A stretch of 64,000 bases of DNA from Vibrio cyclitrophicus (GCF_024347435.1 NZ_AP025481.1:310001-374000); one strand, 5' to 3'. Positions 43,671-52,867 are shown, counted from the first letter of the stretch. The notes: generated by a model from the sequence alone, not told the origin. Translations and numbers: made by a program.

Positions 43671-45434
43671 ATGAATAAAAGACAGTTTATTGCCCATTAC
43701 CTGCGCATGAATCGCACCTCTTACTTTTTGGCGATTGTGTTCATTTTTCTCGTCAACTGGTTGCAAGTTGAGATCCCTCGCTATATTCAACTCGCCATAG
43801 ATTTGATTGATGATGCTTCTCTCAGTGGCCATCAACAACTTCAAAGTTATGTGTGGATGGTAGTTGGCATGTCGGTCGCTATGGTAGTAGTACGTATTCT
43901 GTCTCGTATTTACGCGCTTAATCCAGGGCGAATTACAGAGGCTGCACTTAAAAGTACATTGCTCAAAAATTTAAATCGTTTACCGAATAGTTTTCATGAG
44001 CGTTTTGCTTCTGGTCGGCTAATATCCATTATCAATAATGATCTTGGTGGCATACGCTTGTTGTTTGGTGTGGGTTTCCTCCAGTTCTTTAATGCGCTGC
44101 TGGCGTTGTCGCTGACACCTCTTTACATGTGGCGCATATCGCCAGAATTAACGCTTTATTCGATTATTCCTATCTCAATCGCTTTTGTGATTTTCCGTGT
44201 GGGTTTTAAACGCATGAAAGCACTGCATTTAGAGCACATGAAACGTCTGCAAAACCTGTCTGCTCAGCTAATGAGTTACCTATCTGGGATTGACTTGATT
44301 AAGAGCCAGCAGATGTCACCTTGGGTGAAAGCTGAAACTGAAAAGCTTAATCAGTTATTACTTGAATGCCGCCTTAAAATTACACGTATCCAAGTCTTCT
44401 TTATGCCGGTACTCGACTACGCCAATGACCTGATGAAAATCATCATTCTTGGGCTTGGTGGCTACATGTTAATGAGACAAGAGCTAACCCTTGGTGAGAT
44501 TACCGCCTTTCTGACTTACTCCGTTTTGTTGGCAATGCCATTGATGCAATTAGGCAGAATCGCGACCATTTATCAACGTGGCATGGTGGGCATTCAAAGT
44601 GCACAAACCATTCTTAATGCCAAAGTTCCAGAGCTTGATGAAGGTAAGCTTACTGAGTTAGACGTTGAATCGCTGAAGGGAAAAACGTTCTCTATTCGCA
44701 ACCTCAACTTCAGCTATTCAGGTGAAGAACGTCTGATTCTCGATGACATCAGCTTTGACATTCCTGCAGGTAAGAAAGTAGGTGTGCTAGGCGGAATCGG
44801 AGCGGGTAAAACAACCTTAGTGAACTGCTTGAACCACCACTTGGATGTACCACAAGGTTCTATTTTCCTTGGCGAAAGAGATATCACTAGCTTCTCACGC
44901 AGTGACTTACGTCGTTACGTGAAAACTGTGACTCAAGACCCTTATTTGTTCTCCGCAACTGTTGAAGACAATATTCGTTTTGGTAGTTCAGATACTGAAT
45001 TAGCGAAGAGTCAGGTTAATGAGGTTTTAGAGCTAAGTCAGTTAGCCAGTGATGTCACTCGCTTTGAGCATGGCGATCAAACCTTAGTCGGTGAAAAAGG
45101 GATCATGTTGTCTGGTGGCCAGAAGCAGCGATTAAGTATTGCTCGTGCTTTATTGCAGCCAACCGACCTGATTATTATGGATAACGTTTTATCGGCTGTC
45201 GACTATGAAACAGAACGTAGGATCTTAGAAGGCTTGTTTAAGCGTTTGGAAAATCAATCCGTTCTTGTGGTTTCACACCGCGTGAATGCCCTTGAATATA
45301 TGGATGAAATCATCGTCTTGAATGAAGGCAAAGTGATCGCGAAGGGCGACCACGCCACGTTATTGAAAACGTGCGATTACTATTACGATACATGGCAACT
45401 ACAGCAGAATGAAACGGAGGCAGCAGCATGTTAA
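43671..45434 (+). CDS. ABC exporter half-transporter, degenerate-site subunit (MdlA-like)
   Basis: The 587-residue protein has six N-terminal helices (type IV exporter fold) and one ATPase domain. Walker A is GGIGAGKTT, the signature is LSGGQKQRLS and Walker B is LIIMDNVLSAVD. Asparagine thus replaces the catalytic glutamate. With the next gene, which it overlaps by 7 bases, it forms a heterodimer. This subunit lacks the general base, so the ATP site built on its Walker motifs should not hydrolyse well. The gene order and features resemble MdlA-MdlB; the substrate is unknown. Confidence 0.88.
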   Translation: MNKRQFIAHYLRMNRTSYFLAIVFIFLVNWLQVEIPRYIQLAIDLIDDASLSGHQQLQSYVWMVVGMSVAMVVVRILSRIYALNPGRITEAALKSTLLKNLNRLPNSFHERFASGRLISIINNDLGGIRLLFGVGFLQFFNALLALSLTPLYMWRISPELTLYSIIPISIAFVIFRVGFKRMKALHLEHMKRLQNLSAQLMSYLSGIDLIKSQQMSPWVKAETEKLNQLLLECRLKITRIQVFFMPVLDYANDLMKIIILGLGGYMLMRQELTLGEITAFLTYSVLLAMPLMQLGRIATIYQRGMVGIQSAQTILNAKVPELDEGKLTELDVESLKGKTFSIRNLNFSYSGEERLILDDISFDIPAGKKVGVLGGIGAGKTTLVNCLNHHLDVPQGSIFLGERDITSFSRSDLRRYVKTVTQDPYLFSATVEDNIRFGSSDTELAKSQVNEVLELSQLASDVTRFEHGDQTLVGEKGIMLSGGQKQRLSIARALLQPTDLIIMDNVLSAVDYETERRILEGLFKRLENQSVLVVSHRVNALEYMDEIIVLNEGKVIAKGDHATLLKTCDYYYDTWQLQQNETEAAAC

Positions 45435-47197
45435 AAGGTGTTGATCTCAAGTACCTCAAGCACTTTTTTAAGTTTGCTAAGAAATACAAAGGTTCTGCGA
45501 TTCTGGGTATCGCAATGCTTCCTCTCTCTGTCATCACGAGTTTGTTGTTCCCGTGGCTGATCATTCAAGTGATCGATGTACAACTGAGTCATGGGGATAT
45601 GGATGGATTGCTCGAGTATGTCTTCTATCTCGTTGTTGTGCTGGTGGCTAGCTATGTAGTGGATACCACTTATTCATATAACCTGCGTAAAACGGGGCAA
45701 TACACGATAACTGACATGCGCTCAGTATTGTTTGCTCGCGTGCTTAAACTCCCACGCAGCTATTTTGATAACACTCCGATTGGTGTCACGCTTTCAAGGT
45801 TAACCAGTGACTTGGAAACCATCGGCGAGACTTTTGTTCAATCAGTTGTCGGTTTAGTGAAAGATAGTATCAACACCATTGCTTTGTTGGTGATGATGTT
45901 TTTCATTGATTGGCAGTTAACATTGATAGTTTTGGTTATCATGCCGCCAGTGATGTACTTAACGGTGTATGTGAGAAATCGACTTCGAGCATTGTATAAA
46001 GTTACCCGTTCTACATTGGCTCGCGGTATTGGCTTTCTACAAGAAGTTTTGTTTGGTATGAAAACCGTTCAGATGTACCGAGCGGAAGAGCAAGTCGAAA
46101 AGCGCTATCAAGGCTATACCGATGAATTCTTGAGAGCGCAGAAAAAGATTAATAAATACGATGCGATTTTGTTCTCGTTTATTTCTGGTATTACTTCAGT
46201 CACTATCGCAATCATGATCTGGTATGGCTCAGAGCAAGTTATTGAAGGGGCTCTGACTTTAGGTGTGCTGATTGCTTTCATCAACACCTTAGAGAAAGTG
46301 TTTGTACCTATTCGAGACTTTACCTCCCAAATAGCTTCGATTCAGAGTTCATTTGCCGCTTTTGACCATATTGAAGAGTTGTTTGTTGAGCCGACAGAAG
46401 AGGAAGGGCGCAACCTGCTGCCATCTAACAAGGTTGAAAAACAGCTCGAACAGTTTGTGAGTCTTGAGTTTAAGAACGTGAGTTTCCGTTACAAAGACGA
46501 CTCTCCATACGTGTTAAAGAATGTCTCTTTTGTGTTGCAGAAAGGGCACCAAATCGCGCTGGTGGGTTCGACGGGCTCTGGGAAGTCAACGATTCTGCGT
46601 TTGATCTCTAAAACCTATCAAGACTATCAAGGCAGTATTTTGTTGAATGGCATTGAGCTGTCACAGATCTCAAGCGAAGACTCCGCTCATTTGTTCTCAA
46701 TGATGATGCAAGATGTGCACCTGTTTGAAGAATCAATCCAATTCAATATTGCACTGGGAAAAGCGCACCTATCTAGAACTGATGTTGAACAGGCTGCGCG
46801 CTATGTTTATGCCGATAAGTTTATTGAACAACTCCCTCAAGGTTATGACTTCCATTTGGAAAAGAATGGCTCCAACCTTTCTGTTGGTCAAACGCAACTG
46901 ATTTCGTTTGCTAGAGCAGTTGCCCAAGGTGGACAACTGATGATGCTTGATGAAGCAACCAGCTCGGTAGATTCTATTACTGAAGACTTTATCCAAAAAG
47001 CGATGCAGCGTCTTTTCAAGGAAAAAACCGTGATTGCGATTGCCCACCGCCTGAGCACCGTTCGTCACTCTGACACGATTCTAGTATTAGATAAGGGTCA
47101 AGTCGTTGAGCAAGGTAATCACCAGCAGCTGGTGATACAAAATGGTGTTTATGCCGGTTTATTGAAGGAATCAATCGTAGCAACGAACGACTCTTAA
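45428..47197 (+). CDS. ABC exporter half-transporter, catalytic subunit (MdlB-like)
   Basis: The 589-residue partner has six helices and an ATPase domain with Walker A GSTGSGKST, Walker B LMMLDEATSSVD with intact glutamate, and the H-loop IAIAHRLSTV. Its signature is LSVGQ rather than LSGGQ. Combined with the first subunit, one composite site has both defects (Asn and LSVGQ) while the other has LSGGQ plus Glu and should be the active one. It starts inside the end of the previous gene. Confidence 0.88.
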   Translation: MLKGVDLKYLKHFFKFAKKYKGSAILGIAMLPLSVITSLLFPWLIIQVIDVQLSHGDMDGLLEYVFYLVVVLVASYVVDTTYSYNLRKTGQYTITDMRSVLFARVLKLPRSYFDNTPIGVTLSRLTSDLETIGETFVQSVVGLVKDSINTIALLVMMFFIDWQLTLIVLVIMPPVMYLTVYVRNRLRALYKVTRSTLARGIGFLQEVLFGMKTVQMYRAEEQVEKRYQGYTDEFLRAQKKINKYDAILFSFISGITSVTIAIMIWYGSEQVIEGALTLGVLIAFINTLEKVFVPIRDFTSQIASIQSSFAAFDHIEELFVEPTEEEGRNLLPSNKVEKQLEQFVSLEFKNVSFRYKDDSPYVLKNVSFVLQKGHQIALVGSTGSGKSTILRLISKTYQDYQGSILLNGIELSQISSEDSAHLFSMMMQDVHLFEESIQFNIALGKAHLSRTDVEQAARYVYADKFIEQLPQGYDFHLEKNGSNLSVGQTQLISFARAVAQGGQLMMLDEATSSVDSITEDFIQKAMQRLFKEKTVIAIAHRLSTVRHSDTILVLDKGQVVEQGNHQQLVIQNGVYAGLLKESIVATNDS

Positions 47198-47371
47198 GCT
47201 ACAGTCGCTTGAAAGCTCGACGTCTGATCACCACTTTAATAGGATAGATTTGCCTCACCTATACTTAACTAGTTTCTATAGTTTTCTAATATCCCCAATA
47301 GCTTAGGGGAAATAAAACATATTTTACGACTATTAATATGTTATGATTTCCCTACTACTAAAGGGGTGTCT

Positions 47372-47713
47372 TTGGGCATCGGGATGTATGCGAGCAAGAC
47401 GAATGTTGCTTGTGTCAGTCACTTTCTGGCGAATATGGAATCGAAAATGTTGTTGGAAGAAGTTGTAGAAATTATTGAATTAACCGACTCAGACTATTTA
47501 TCTCATGCAATGGAGTTGTTTAACGAGCATGGCTTTGTTGACGCGGAGTCTTTACCTTTTATGAACGTTGTGTTCGAAACTGCACCAGATCAGCTTGCGA
47601 AGAAATTGTCGCAAATTGGTTTTAAAGGTTTAGTACAAGTCGAAAAGAATGAAGACGCATCAGGCTTCACTATTATTGATGCTGATCGCGTTCTACTAAA
47701 AGATTCTGCTTAG
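47372..47713 (+). CDS. Hypothetical protein
   Basis: I do not recognise this protein of about 113 residues. A TTG at 47372 sits six bases after AAGGGG and is the best start; a GTG at 47366 abuts the ribosome site and an ATG at 47384 is far from it. The product is soluble, acidic and probably alpha/beta (LLEEVVEIIELTDSDYLSHAMELFNEHGF ... KLSQIGFKGLVQVEK). It has no signal peptide. Its last codons (KDSA-stop) are the first unit of an 18-base tandem repeat that continues past the stop. Confidence 0.6.
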   Translation: MGIGMYASKTNVACVSHFLANMESKMLLEEVVEIIELTDSDYLSHAMELFNEHGFVDAESLPFMNVVFETAPDQLAKKLSQIGFKGLVQVEKNEDASGFTIIDADRVLLKDSA

Positions 47714-47794
47714 TTGAAAGACTCTGCTTAGCTGCAAGATTCTTCTTAATGACAAGAATAAGATTCAGCTTAATTAAAAGACTCTATCCAGTTC
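47699..47794 (+). repeat. 18-bp tandem repeat straddling a stop codon
   Basis: Units begin at 47699, 47717, 47735, then after a six-base insertion at 47759 and 47777, with consensus AAAGATTCTGCTTAGTTG. The first unit contains the terminal codons and TAG stop of the preceding gene, so the later copies are extra stop-containing duplicates in the untranslated region. Confidence 0.8.
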
Positions 47795-47829
47795 AGTAAC
47801 ACCCGTTATGATTATTTGAGGTTAACACA

Positions 47830-48258
47830 GTGACAACAGCAACCGTTTCATCAACAGAGCAACACATTTCCAATGAACATGCGCTTTTAGGTGCATCGTT
47901 ATTAGCGTCTCAAAAAGTTGAGTTGGCTCTGTTCAGTGTTATCTCTAAATTGGCTAAAGCGTTACCGAAAGAAGCACAGCAGTCACTGGATTTGGATACC
48001 TTTCTAAGAGATAAACCAAGTGAGCAAGCTGCTACGTTGAGCTTGTACGAACAAACCTTTGGTGAACAGCTTCCGTTAAAAACAAACGAACTTAACGACT
48101 TTATTTACCACAGAAATCTCGTGACTCGTGGCTTTTGGCGAGTGACTGGCGCTGATGTGAAAGGCGGCGAGAAGCTTGCTAACCCAGAGCTTTACTTAAA
48201 AGAGTTCTTAGCCAAATGTGAATATTGGCAAGTGATGATAGATACTCACAGCAAGTAA
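47830..48258 (+). CDS. Hypothetical helical protein, possibly HEPN-like
   Basis: The 142-residue product starts at a GTG. It appears all-helical: LLGASLLASQKVELALFSVISKLAKALP, then a second long region ending ELNDFIYHRNLVTRGFWRV. The N-terminal 'A-x-x-Q-K-V-E' helix and the later RN-x3-R segment resemble HEPN-type folds, in which an R-x4-6-H motif is usual; here the histidine position is arginine. I cannot assign a function. A strong terminator follows, so it is a single-gene unit or the end of a short operon. Confidence 0.6.
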   Translation: MTTATVSSTEQHISNEHALLGASLLASQKVELALFSVISKLAKALPKEAQQSLDLDTFLRDKPSEQAATLSLYEQTFGEQLPLKTNELNDFIYHRNLVTRGFWRVTGADVKGGEKLANPELYLKEFLAKCEYWQVMIDTHSK

Positions 48259-48274
48259 CCAAATTAAAAGAAGA

Positions 48275-48306
48275 AAGCCATAGCAACCATGCTATGGCTT
48301 TTTTTT
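48275..48306 (+). terminator. Rho-independent terminator after the helical protein gene
   Basis: AAGCCATAGC pairs with GCTATGGCTT around AACCAT and is followed by eight Ts. Confidence 0.9.
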
Positions 48307-48357
48307 GTGTGTAGGAAACTCGAGCGTTAAGAATTAAACTTTAAAGAGGGTTTAAAG

Positions 48358-48873
48358 CTAGAGCATCATCTTCAATACATAGTTCTTAGAGACAAAGTGG
48401 TGCTTCAGTGCTGCGCTAATATGCAAAACAATTAGACAGGCTAAGGTAATGCAACTGGCACTATGTAAATAGAAAAAGAAGTGGTTGATTGAAGGTTCGG
48501 TAATTAGATTATTGACGTTCGTTAACCAGAATAGAGAATAAGGCTCTTTCAGCATCAAATAACCGGAACTAAAAACCATGAACATCACTAGATACATCAA
48601 TGAGTGAGTCAGTTTGGCAACGCACTGCTGTCGCTTTGGGATTGAGAGTGGCATCTCCGGTGATGAGCGAAAATGGCTCCAAATATAACGTGCAATGAGC
48701 AACGGTGTTGCAATGGTTGCCAATGACATATTAAGCACAGACAGAAAAGAAAACAGTTCTGGATGGCTAGTGACATAGTGCATCACATACCCTGCGGTTG
48801 TTGCATAGATGATGACGAAAGCCATGACTCAGTGCAGTACACGGCTCATTAAATCGTATCGCGTATTACTCAA
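48358..48873 (-). pseudogene. Cytochrome b561-type membrane protein with in-frame stop near the N-terminus
   Basis: An ATG at 48825 opens a 155-residue frame with four helices and several histidines (VMHYVTSHP, FYLHSASC, VLHISAALKHHF), resembling the cytochrome b561/CybB family. Reading the same frame upstream from a TTG at 48873 (GAGG before it) gives MSNTRYDLMSRVLH, a TGA at 48829-48831, then VMAFVII. This is the usual start of b561 proteins (RYDL..R.LHW) except that TGA stands where Trp TGG is expected. The heme-ligand histidine of helix 1 lies before the stop. The gene is probably inactivated, or restarted without that ligand. Confidence 0.65.
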
Positions 48874-49150
48874 ATTAACCTCGGTTTAATTATTATAAAT
48901 ATAAGATTCCACGGGATGCTATAAATCAATCATCGGTATATTTGCATCACGAATTAATTATATAGAACAGTAATACTGGGCATTTTTATTAGTTAGAAAT
49001 TAATGATGTTGCTTCAAGTGTTTTATAATTATCAATGATGTTTTAGAGTGTTAATTCCAATGCCGAGACAGCAAATCATCTGACTCCCTAGCTTGTATTG
49101 CCATAACGAGATACAGTGACACAAAGATAAGACATATAAGGAAAGTATAA

Positions 49151-49990
49151 ATGCTTCGAATTCTATTGATTGCAGTGTTCTCACTGGTAACAACCATGAG
49201 CCTTGCAAGCGAGGAAGTTAAATACTCAGACAAAGAGTATGTAGACCGACCACTGATGGAGCGCTACATCCTAGATGAGTTGAAGCAGTTGCGAATGGAA
49301 CAACAAGATCTTGAGAGACGCCTAACTATACAGATGACCGATCGTGAACTGTCTGTTGCCGACAAGTCGCTCAACTATGCGAATGTCACCGTGACGTATT
49401 TCTTCTACATTATTGCAGGTGTTGCTTCACTCATTGCGTTGGTGGGGTGGCAATCACTTAAAGAGCTCAAACATACCACCAAAGAAATGGCCGACCAGCG
49501 GCTGAATTCGATTGCTCAAGATTATGAAAAGAAATTTAACCTTCTTGAAAGGGACCTTAAGCGTAAGACCAGAATCATATCGGAGAACAACCGAGAGATT
49601 GAGATCATCAATGAGATTCACAATTTATGGCTGAGAGCGCAAAATGCCCAGACTGCTGAACAAAAAATTGAAACTTATGATGAAATTTTGAAGGTTCGTC
49701 CGGGTGACTTGGAAGCGTTGACACACAAAGCGGATGCTGCAATGGACATGCGGGAATACCATTGGGCGATGAGTCTGTGCAACCGCGTACTTGAGGTAGA
49801 TGATCAAAATGCTCATGCCCTGTACCAACGCGCTTGTGCTTACGCTAGATTAGGTGCAGAAGGTCAAGCTATCGATGATTTAGAGCGTTCGATTGAAACA
49901 AGTGGTTCTATGAGAGAGCTACTAGCTGAAGAGCCTGATTTTGAGATGCTAAGAGGTTTAGAACGATTTGAGGCTCTTTTCGAAGAGTAA
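49151..49990 (+). CDS. Membrane-anchored TPR protein
   Basis: A signal peptide (RILLIAVFSLVTTMSLAS) precedes a coiled-coil-like stretch, a single transmembrane helix (VTYFFYIIAGVASLIALVGW, about residues 80-99), a second coiled coil to about 155 and tetratricopeptide repeats at the C-terminus (EALTHKADAAMDMREYHWAMSLCNRVLEVDD; HALYQRACAYARLGAEGQAIDDLERSIE). The TPRs are presumably cytoplasmic and bind an unknown partner. The N-terminal half resembles prohibitin-free scaffold proteins, but I recognise no named family. Confidence 0.75.
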   Translation: MLRILLIAVFSLVTTMSLASEEVKYSDKEYVDRPLMERYILDELKQLRMEQQDLERRLTIQMTDRELSVADKSLNYANVTVTYFFYIIAGVASLIALVGWQSLKELKHTTKEMADQRLNSIAQDYEKKFNLLERDLKRKTRIISENNREIEIINEIHNLWLRAQNAQTAEQKIETYDEILKVRPGDLEALTHKADAAMDMREYHWAMSLCNRVLEVDDQNAHALYQRACAYARLGAEGQAIDDLERSIETSGSMRELLAEEPDFEMLRGLERFEALFEE

Positions 49991-50002
49991 TATTTGAAAG
50001 GC

Positions 50003-50033
50003 GATGGGCTTTATTAGCCCATCATCTTTTTAT
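50003..50033 (+). terminator. Rho-independent terminator after the TPR gene
   Basis: GATGGGCT pairs with AGCCCATC around TTATT, followed by ATCTTTTTA. Confidence 0.85.
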
Positions 50034-50135
50034 TGGATTTACAGAACGGTTTCTTACATTTCACTTGTTCAATAAACTAAATTGTTATGTTATAACATTT
50101 GAATGAGTTCATCGTTATAAACCGTTAAATATTTT

Positions 50136-51392
50136 ATGAAGTTTCTCCGCTCCGGCCTGATCATTATTGCGATCAGCGCATTTTCTCTTGCTACTTTGCT
50201 CTCTTTTCATTCAGAATCAGTACAAGAAGTCTCTATCAAAATAACACCTTATCAAGATTCTCAATCGAGTGATGTGGCCAAGGTGCATTCGCAATCGGGT
50301 TCCAACTTTCTCGTTAAAGTCCATTATTTTGTGAAAGTCGGCGACACGCTAAGCAACATATTTTCGTCATGGAAACTGCCTTATGGAACGGTTCAAAAGG
50401 TGATGGAAGCAGATCTTGAGTCTTTGAAATTGGACACAATAAAACCTGGTGATCATCTAGAGTTGCTTCTGGATGGTGACTCTAAACAGCTCGTTGAGTT
50501 AATTTTCCATGAAAGTCTCGTAGAACAGGCTGTCTTTACTAAAAATAATGATGGAAGCTTTGACTACCAATTCCATGAAGTGCCTGGAGAATGGAAGGAA
50601 AAGCTCTATGCAGGCACCGTTCATGGCAGTTTTTCGACGTCAGCATATAAAGCGGGGTTAACAACGGCCCAGATAGCTAATATAACCAGAACTTTGAGAG
50701 ACAAAATCAACTTCGCAAGGGAGCTAAGAGCAGGTGATAGCTTTAATGTGTTGGTTAAAGAGCAGTACACCGATAATCACTTAACAGGCAAAACGGAAGT
50801 TCAAGGTATCTCTATTAACTTGAGAAACCGAGAAGTAGCGGCTTTTTTAGCTCCAGATGGTCGCTTTTACGACAGAGCGGGTAACAGCTTAGAGCAAGCC
50901 TTCGATAGATATCCGGTCGCTCGTCAGTTCCGTCGGATTACTTCATCATTTAACCCATACCGAAAGCATCCTGTGACAGGGCGTATATCGCCTCATAATG
51001 GCACTGACTTTGCGACACCAGTTGGTGCGCCAGTCTATTCAACGGGTGATGGTCGGGTTGTAGCGATTCGCAATCACCCATATGCAGGAAAATACTTGGT
51101 GATTGAGCACAACAGTGTTTACAAAACTCGTTACTTACACTTGAGCCGTTTCTTAGTTAAGAAAGGCCAACAAGTGAAACGAGGCCAGAAAATTGCGCTA
51201 TCTGGCGCAACAGGTCGTATAACCGGTCCTCACTTGCATTTTGAAGTTTTGGTACGTGGTCGAGCGGTCAACGCGATGAAGGCGAACTTACCAATGGCAA
51301 GCTCTATTCTTCCTCAAAATAAGAAAGAGTTCCTTGCCCGAATTGCTTCATTTGATGGTTTGATTACTGATCAAAAGAGCAGTGCAAGTTGA
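50136..51392 (+). CDS. M23 peptidoglycan DD-endopeptidase (ShyA/MepM-like)
   Basis: The 418-residue protein has an N-terminal hydrophobic anchor or signal (RSGLIIIAISAFSLATLLSF) and a LysM-like segment near residues 65-110 (VKVGDTLSNIFSSWKLPYGTVQKVM). A Csd3-like domain with FARELRAGDSFNVLVKE follows, then a C-terminal M23 domain. All zinc ligands appear present: HNGTDFATPVGAPVYS, YLHLSRF and TGPHLHFEV. It cleaves D,D-crosslinks in the cell wall to permit growth, like ShyA of V. cholerae and MepM of E. coli; which paralogue it is cannot be told. Confidence 0.9.
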   Translation: MKFLRSGLIIIAISAFSLATLLSFHSESVQEVSIKITPYQDSQSSDVAKVHSQSGSNFLVKVHYFVKVGDTLSNIFSSWKLPYGTVQKVMEADLESLKLDTIKPGDHLELLLDGDSKQLVELIFHESLVEQAVFTKNNDGSFDYQFHEVPGEWKEKLYAGTVHGSFSTSAYKAGLTTAQIANITRTLRDKINFARELRAGDSFNVLVKEQYTDNHLTGKTEVQGISINLRNREVAAFLAPDGRFYDRAGNSLEQAFDRYPVARQFRRITSSFNPYRKHPVTGRISPHNGTDFATPVGAPVYSTGDGRVVAIRNHPYAGKYLVIEHNSVYKTRYLHLSRFLVKKGQQVKRGQKIALSGATGRITGPHLHFEVLVRGRAVNAMKANLPMASSILPQNKKEFLARIASFDGLITDQKSSAS

Positions 51393-51440
51393 TTTACGGT
51401 GGCCACGACTCATTTAACCTATAACTATTGGTCGTTGATT

Positions 51441-51464
51441 TCCCTTCCTGTTCGACAGGAAGGG
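51441..51464. other. Inverted repeat between M23 gene and ybjQ
   Basis: TCCCTTCCTG and CAGGAAGGGA are perfect arms around TTCG. It lies between converging genes and may act as a terminator although no T run follows on either side. Confidence 0.5.
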
Positions 51465-51501
51465 AGAATTGTTGACTAGTTCATCAGCCAGATACTGTTT
51501 T

Positions 51502-51525
51502 CTTAGTAGCTTAGTAGCTTAGTAT
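51502..51525. repeat. Octanucleotide tandem repeat CTTAGTAG
   Basis: Three adjacent 8-base units lie in the gap between converging genes: two CTTAGTAG and one CTTAGTAT. It lies 35 bases beyond the ybjQ stop. Confidence 0.8.
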
Positions 51526-51559
51526 CTCGTTTTCTTGGCTTATCAGTGGCATGGGTTGA

Positions 51560-51880
51560 CTATGCAACGACAACCGCTGTACCGCTCGCCGATACCATTA
51601 GCATGCCATTGCCTGTTCCCAACACTTCGTAATCGATATCTACGCCTACAACTGCGTTTGCGCCCGCTTCAATGGCTTTTTGTTCTAGCTCTTTGAAGGC
51701 GTAGTTACGTGCTTTCTCTAGCTCTTTTTCATAAGTGCCAGAACGCCCACCAACAAAGTCACGGATGCCTGAAAACATATCTTTGAAAACGTTAACGCCT
51801 AGAATAGCTTCTCCTGCGATAACCCCTTTGTAATCGACAATGCGCTTACCTTCGACTGATTGTGTGGTGGTAATAATCAT
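51560..51880 (-). CDS. ybjQ: YbjQ family (DUF74) protein
   Basis: The 106-residue protein shows the YbjQ pattern: the N-terminal [30 protein letters not shown], the middle [19 protein letters not shown] region ([19 protein letters not shown]), and the end [20 protein letters not shown]. The family forms pentamers in crystal structures and is of unknown function. It precedes LysR on the same strand but appears to have its own promoter space of about 30 bases. Confidence 0.9.
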   Translation of the reverse strand: MIITTTQSVEGKRIVDYKGVIAGEAILGVNVFKDMFSGIRDFVGGRSGTYEKELEKARNYAFKELEQKAIEAGANAVVGVDIDYEVLGTGNGMLMVSASGTAVVVA

Positions 51881-51910
51881 AATAGCCTCTCTTGTCCGCT
51901 TGTTGAGCTT

Positions 51911-52867
51911 CTACTCGCTGCATGGATTGATAGTTTGGTCTTGTCCTTGAGTATCATCGCTCAATGTTGTCTCTGAGTGTGTGAATTCATGCCTTAACCA
52001 TGATCTCAGTTTTAGCACACTTTCTTGTTTTAATTTGTTTTTTGGGCAAACAAAGTAGAAATCTTGGTGCGGGTTAGCAACGGGTTTACCCAGTTCCACT
52101 AACATGCCGTGGCTGATGTCATCTTTCACAAACAAGCGATGGGTAACCAACACTCCAAGAGAACGAATCGCAGCTTGCACGGCTTGAATGGATATATCAA
52201 ATGTTAGGTTGCTATGAAATGCGGGCATTGGGATTTGATAATGATCACACCACACTTGCCAGTCGTGCTTTCGCCTAGGGTTAAATGCGCCAATGGTTGG
52301 GTTCTGTTTCACGAGTTGCTCAACGCTCAGTCCCGTTTGGTTTTTCAACAAGGTAGGGCTACACACCAATACCAGATCATCATCGCCTAATTTCTCGCTG
52401 TAATAGCGATCCCATTCGTTAGGTTTGCCATGGACAAGGGCAATATCTACCCCTTCCTGCTCGATATCAAAAGGGCCGGTTAACGTGGAAATACGGATAT
52501 CAAGAGAAGGAGCAAAGGCTTGGAAGTCGGGGACTCGAGGAATCCACCAATGCATCGCCAGTGAATTCACCATATTGAGTGTAATGCGGTGATCGTTAGG
52601 CGTTTTGGCCAGTTCTTCTGTCGCGTCTATGACTTGCTCCAATGCAGGAGCGACTTTTCGGTAATACCGCTTACCCGCGGCATTAAGAACGACACGACGA
52701 CCTACCCGTTGAAATAGAGGCTTATTAACCAGTTGTTCTAGTGACTTTATGGCTTGGCTTACCGCAGAGTGACTGACATACAAAACACGTGCGGCTTCGG
52801 TCATACTGCCAGTTTCAGCCACAGCAATAAAAGCATAAACGGATTTAAGCGGAACGAGCTTTTTCAT
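51911..52867 (-). CDS. LysR-family transcriptional regulator
   Basis: The 318-residue protein has an N-terminal winged helix-turn-helix (SVYAFIAVAETGSMTEAARVLYVSHSAVSQAIKSLEQLVNKPLFQR) and a LysR substrate-binding domain. It resembles the GcvA/TrpI-like subgroup in its helix region. It is divergently oriented to an EamA transporter with 91 bases between starts, so it probably controls that gene. The inducer is unknown. Confidence 0.9.
   Translation of the reverse strand: MKKLVPLKSVYAFIAVAETGSMTEAARVLYVSHSAVSQAIKSLEQLVNKPLFQRVGRRVVLNAAGKRYYRKVAPALEQVIDATEELAKTPNDHRITLNMVNSLAMHWWIPRVPDFQAFAPSLDIRISTLTGPFDIEQEGVDIALVHGKPNEWDRYYSEKLGDDDLVLVCSPTLLKNQTGLSVEQLVKQNPTIGAFNPRRKHDWQVWCDHYQIPMPAFHSNLTFDISIQAVQAAIRSLGVLVTHRLFVKDDISHGMLVELGKPVANPHQDFYFVCPKNKLKQESVLKLRSWLRHEFTHSETTLSDDTQGQDQTINPCSE

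Noticed and set aside
49051..49233. A 60-codon minus-strand open frame between the b561 pseudogene and the TPR gene
   Set aside because: It overlaps the start of the TPR gene antisense, has no convincing ribosome site and resembles no known protein.
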